A stretch of 49,107 bases of DNA from Amycolatopsis echigonensis (GTDB taxonomy: Bacteria > Actinomycetota > Actinomycetes > Mycobacteriales > Pseudonocardiaceae): contig NZ_JACJHR010000069.1 in assembly GCF_014174495.1 (NCBI RefSeq), forward strand, positions 1-49,107, in the 5' to 3' direction. The notes beneath the pieces were generated by a model, which was not told the DNA's origin, ran no database searches, and was given only the letters and a program-made list of their open reading frames with translations. A program made the position numbers and the translations under genes. Positions 47,965 to 49,107 of the stretch are shown in pieces; the stretch's first letter is position 1; each line of letters opens with the position of its first letter.

Positions 47965-48930
47965 ATGACCGCCAGCTACCCGCCGCTCCCGTTCGACCCC
48001 GAGCTCGCCGCGGCGCTCGAGGTGCTCGCCGCCGAGCGTCCGCCGATCAAGACGCTCGAGTCGATCCCGGCGGTGCGGGCGGCCGCGGCGAAGCGGCAGA
48101 TCTCGCTGGACGAGATCACGGCCGACGGCGCCCTCGAAGTGTCCGAAGTGGACGCCGAGGGGCCGCGCGGTCCGATTCCGCTGATCGTCGCGCGGCCGGC
48201 CGGTGCGGTCGACGTCCCGGTCCTGTACTGGCTGCACGGCGGCGGCATGATCATCGGCGGCCACAAGGGCGGGGACCTGTACTTCCTCAAGGAGTACGCG
48301 GCGGAACTGGGACTCGGTTTCGTCTGTGTCGACTACCGGGTCGCGCCCGAACACCCGCATCCGGCACCGGTCGAGGACTGCTACGCCGGGCTGGAATGGA
48401 CGGTCAAGCACGCCGCCGAGTACGGCTTCGACGGCTCCCGCGTCGTGATCGGCGGGGCGAGCGCGGGCGGCGGGCTCGCGGCCGCGACGGCGCTGCTCGC
48501 CCGGGACCGAGGCGGCCCGGAACTGCTCGGCCAGCTGCTCGTGTACCCGATGCTCGACGACCGCAACGACTCCCCGTCGGCGATCCAGATGGCCGAAATG
48601 GGCAGCTGGGACCGCGCCGCGAACAACGTCGGCTGGACGGCCCTGCTCGGTGACGCTCGCGGCGGCCCGGACGTGTCGCCGTACGCCGCGCCCGCGCGCG
48701 CCGAAGACCTGTCCGGCCTCCCGCCCGCGTTCCTCGACGTCGGGAGCACCGAGACCTTCCGCGACGAGGTCATCGCCTACGCGAACCGGCTGTGGCTGTC
48801 CGGGGTGCAGGCCGAACTGCATGTCTGGCCCGGTGCCTTCCACGGTTTCGACGGCTCGGCCCCGCAGGCGGCGCTGTCGCAGCAGGCCCGCGCCGAGCGG
48901 ACGCCGTGGCTGCGGCGGCTGCTCGGCTGA
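47965..48930 (+). CDS. HSL-family alpha/beta-hydrolase (esterase/lipase)
   Basis: 321 aa. The family IV (hormone-sensitive lipase) signature is complete: oxyanion WLHGGGMIIGG, nucleophile GGASAGGGLAA, acid Asp in PAFLDVGSTETFRDE and His in PGAFHGFDG; YRVAPEHPHPAPVED also matches. ATG 47965 follows TTGGAGGCG; an in-frame ATG at 47929 is less likely. It may belong with the monooxygenase upstream (99-nt gap). Confidence 0.93.
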   Translation: MTASYPPLPFDPELAAALEVLAAERPPIKTLESIPAVRAAAAKRQISLDEITADGALEVSEVDAEGPRGPIPLIVARPAGAVDVPVLYWLHGGGMIIGGHKGGDLYFLKEYAAELGLGFVCVDYRVAPEHPHPAPVEDCYAGLEWTVKHAAEYGFDGSRVVIGGASAGGGLAAATALLARDRGGPELLGQLLVYPMLDDRNDSPSAIQMAEMGSWDRAANNVGWTALLGDARGGPDVSPYAAPARAEDLSGLPPAFLDVGSTETFRDEVIAYANRLWLSGVQAELHVWPGAFHGFDGSAPQAALSQQARAERTPWLRRLLG

Positions 48931-48953
48931 GCCGGACGCGCGATGATGGACCG

Positions 48954-49107
48954 ATGAGGGAGCTGGTCACGCATCTGAGCGCGCTCGATTCCGGCGCGGC
49001 CGAGACGGTCAAGGTCATCGCGTACTTCGACCGGCTGGTCGAGGGCCGCGCCGGGCTGGAACCGATCGTGCGCGGGGCGGCGGTGCTGTCCGGCTGTCCC
49101 GCGCGGC
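48954..49107 (+). CDS. N-terminus of a PucR/CdaR-type regulator (3' partial)
   Basis: 51 residues are visible, cut by the window edge. MRELVTHLSALDSGAAETVK followed by VIAYFDRLVEGRAGLEPIVR and GAAVLSGCPA resembles the start of actinobacterial PucR-family helix-turn-helix proteins. The DNA-binding domain itself would be downstream of the window, so the call rests on this N-terminus only. Confidence 0.6.
   Translation, partial: MRELVTHLSALDSGAAETVKVIAYFDRLVEGRAGLEPIVRGAAVLSGCPAR

Noticed and set aside
46768..48843. 691-codon minus-strand open frame opposite the monooxygenase and esterase
   Set aside because: Both plus-strand genes have complete catalytic motifs; the antisense frame has none.
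1..49107. tRNA/rRNA genes, CRISPR arrays, prophage or toxin-antitoxin genes
   Set aside because: Looked for conserved T-loop/CCA-like blocks, periodic repeats and typical protein motifs; none seen.

Overview
The window is about 49 kb of chromosomal DNA from a high-GC Gram-positive bacterium. Strong G/C bias at third codon positions, many GTG starts, GTGA/ATGA start-stop overlaps, a valine dehydrogenase, a DUF5302 protein, a deazaflavin (F420)-dependent nitroreductase domain, and several promoters of the form TANNNT-N6-start codon (leaderless mRNAs) all point to an actinomycete. The overall feel is Pseudonocardiaceae, Amycolatopsis-like; the genus is inferred from gene style and not proven. 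I see no rRNA, tRNA, CRISPR array, integrase, transposase or phage gene, so this looks like ordinary chromosome with catabolic and regulatory accessory genes.

Layout. 1-3.3 kb: tail of an unknown gene, a YkuD-type L,D-transpeptidase-like protein overlapping a secreted GH46 chitosanase, then a small membrane-anchored protein and a CPA2 cation/proton antiporter. 3.4-9.5 kb: giant DEAH helicase HrpA, a small Cys-rich membrane protein, and a family A DNA polymerase of the actinobacterial 'exonuclease/polymerase' type. 9.7-15.5 kb: an acyl-CoA synthetase, an XRE regulator, a 66-aa YHS-like protein, and an SDR / histidine phosphatase / SMP-30 operon. 15.5-21.1 kb: a tryptophan/aromatic catabolism island in which an enoyl-CoA hydratase + SDR pair diverges from paaX-kynA-kynU across a 46-bp promoter containing an inverted repeat; valine dehydrogenase follows. 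21.1-24.0 kb: two long perfect hairpins, DUF5302, a membrane protein, an alpha/beta hydrolase divergent from a TetR regulator.

24.0-28.7 kb: an operon that reads amino-acid permease, 5-aminovaleramide amidohydrolase (DavA), L-lysine 2-monooxygenase (DavB), with ATGA overlaps at both junctions, then a TetR regulator. This is the oxygenase route of lysine breakdown to 5-aminovalerate. 29.3-31.3 kb: a two-component system. 31.3-35.2 kb: a prolyl aminopeptidase fused in frame to an F420-type nitroreductase domain, an acyltransferase and dihydrolipoyl dehydrogenase. 35.2-39.7 kb: GNAT, MFS exporter, a secreted subtilase-like protease whose catalytic His position is Glu, and a methyltransferase. 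39.7-45.3 kb: two SDR-type enzymes (one resembling progesterone 5-beta-reductase/iridoid synthase), LysR, a peptide-type solute-binding lipoprotein and a secreted LVIVD-repeat protein. 45.3-49.1 kb: a GntR-TetR double-HTH regulator divergent from a TetX-like FAD monooxygenase with 22-bp-spaced direct repeats between them, an HSL-family esterase, and the start of a PucR-type regulator.

How the genes fit together. Three amino-acid catabolic units lie within 11 kb: tryptophan (kynA, kynU), branched-chain amino acids (vdh) and lysine (davA, davB, permease). Regulation looks strongly local: in four places a regulator faces or adjoins its probable target with a palindrome or direct repeat between them. 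No obvious defence system or biosynthetic cluster is present; the most noteworthy points are the peptidase-nitroreductase fusion, the paaX operator architecture with the inferred route from tryptophan to an aminobenzoyl-CoA pathway, and the lysine monooxygenase operon.
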